Assembly (NCBI GenBank): GCA_964580435.1
Contig: CAZOKP010000043.1
Coordinates: 1 to 21,991, forward strand
Length of the DNA stretch: 21,991 bases
Reading direction: 5' to 3'
From: CAZKEW01 sp964580435
GTDB taxonomy: Bacteria > Acidobacteriota > Aminicenantia > Aminicenantales > UBA8522
Numbering within the stretch: position 1 is the first letter of the stretch; each line of letters begins with the position of its first letter. Positions 21,616-21,991 of this stretch are shown here, in pieces. The notes below the pieces were generated by a model. The model searched no databases. It was given only the letters and a program-made list of their open reading frames with translations, and was not told the origin of the DNA. Made by a program: the position numbers and the translations under genes.

Positions 21616-21991
21616 TCAGCAAGGGGACATAGGTAATCAGCAGGACGGTGGTTAACCTCAGGAATAGGAAGACCTGGACGTCCTTGTAGATTTTGACCAT
21701 CGGCTCGTTGAAACGATAAGAAGCCAGATAAAGATTGAGCCCTACGGGCGGGGTGAGATAACCCAGTTCCAGATTGGCCAGAAAAATGACACCGAGATGG
21801 ACAGGATGGATCTGGAAAAGGTTTCCCAGGGGGATAATCAGGGGCACGACCACCAGGATGGCCGAATAAATATCCAGGAAGCAGCCCACAACCAGAAGGG
21901 CCAGGTTGAGGATCAAAAGGAAGATATACTTGGACGAGATCGTGGCCTGGACCCAGGCAGCCAGTTTCATCGGAATTTCAGCGTCAATGAT
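21593..21991 (-). CDS. dctM: TRAP transporter large permease (DctM), C-terminal part
   Basis: This is the last 132 residues of the large membrane subunit of a tripartite ATP-independent periplasmic transporter, which takes up dicarboxylates or other organic acids with a substrate-binding protein and a small permease. The frame is open to the window edge (its first codons read IIDAEIPMKLA), so the rest lies beyond 21991. The hallmark 'GCFLDIYSAILVVVPLIIPL' helix and 'LGYLTPPVGLNLYLAS' are diagnostic for DctM/IT-superfamily carriers. About three hydrophobic segments are visible. The small permease and binding protein would be expected upstream, outside the window. Confidence 0.9.
   Translation of the reverse strand: MIDAEIPMKLAAWVQATISSKYIFLLILNLALLVVGCFLDIYSAILVVVPLIIPLGNLFQIHPVHLGVIFLANLELGYLTPPVGLNLYLASYRFNEPMVKIYKDVQVFLFLRLTTVLLITYVPLLTTVLLQK

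Overview
The window looks like a chromosomal stretch of a Gram-negative, quinone-using heterotrophic bacterium with mid-range GC. It encodes a small outer-membrane-type beta-barrel, several Sec-exported and lipoprotein enzymes, a UbiE-type quinone methyltransferase, a GH9 glycosidase and part of a TRAP carboxylate transporter. The mix of exported hydrolases, 'orphan' metabolic enzymes and repeated GTGTCCCC/GGGGACAC palindromes recalls Acidobacteriota and Candidatus Aminicenantes. That placement is my inference, because no rRNA or other marker gene is present. I see no tRNA, rRNA, CRISPR array, prophage or transposase.

Layout. (1) 66-3162, plus strand: a three-gene cassette of an exported CocE/X-Pro-type serine hydrolase with a C-terminal membrane anchor, a small lipoprotein and an exported isochorismatase-like cysteine hydrolase. 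(2) 3256-3359: a composite palindromic repeat at the convergent junction. (3) 10340-3358, minus strand: a tight five-gene run, ubiE-like methyltransferase > Fe-S/FAD oxidoreductase > extended SDR > lipoprotein amidohydrolase > APC amino-acid permease, with gaps of 44 nt or less and one TTGA stop/start overlap. (4) 10507-12198, plus strand: a beta-barrel protein, an unknown lipoprotein, a solo repeat arm and an unknown 92-residue protein. (5) 14327-12293, minus strand: an unknown exported protein followed by an FLVCR-like MFS transporter, read from a near-consensus promoter. (6) 14603-16632, plus strand: galactose-1-phosphate uridylyltransferase coupled by an ATGA overlap to an O-methyltransferase-fold protein. 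(7) 21218-16667, minus strand: exported VOC protein > GH9 glycosidase > (repeat) > exported PIG-L deacetylase > cytosolic-looking beta-lactamase-fold serine hydrolase. A TTGACA/TATACT promoter stands in front of the VOC gene. (8) Right edge: a C-terminal remnant of an M64 (IgA-type) metallopeptidase on the plus strand, tail to tail with the C-terminal part of a TRAP large permease (DctM) that runs out of the window.

How the parts may work together. Regions 1 and 7 are mostly exported hydrolases, which suits scavenging of esters, amides, peptides and (amino)polysaccharides. GalT would feed galactose units into the UDP-sugar pool. Region 3 is the most system-like part: a flavin/Fe-S dehydrogenase that could pass electrons to the quinone methylated by its neighbour, together with an SDR, an amidohydrolase and a permease that could supply a nitrogenous substrate. 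No single pathway can be proven from sequence alone. Three copies of the GGGGACAC...GTGTCCCC repeat lie in intergenic spaces. Two of them run into the stop codon of a neighbouring gene, and one carries promoter-like hexamers.
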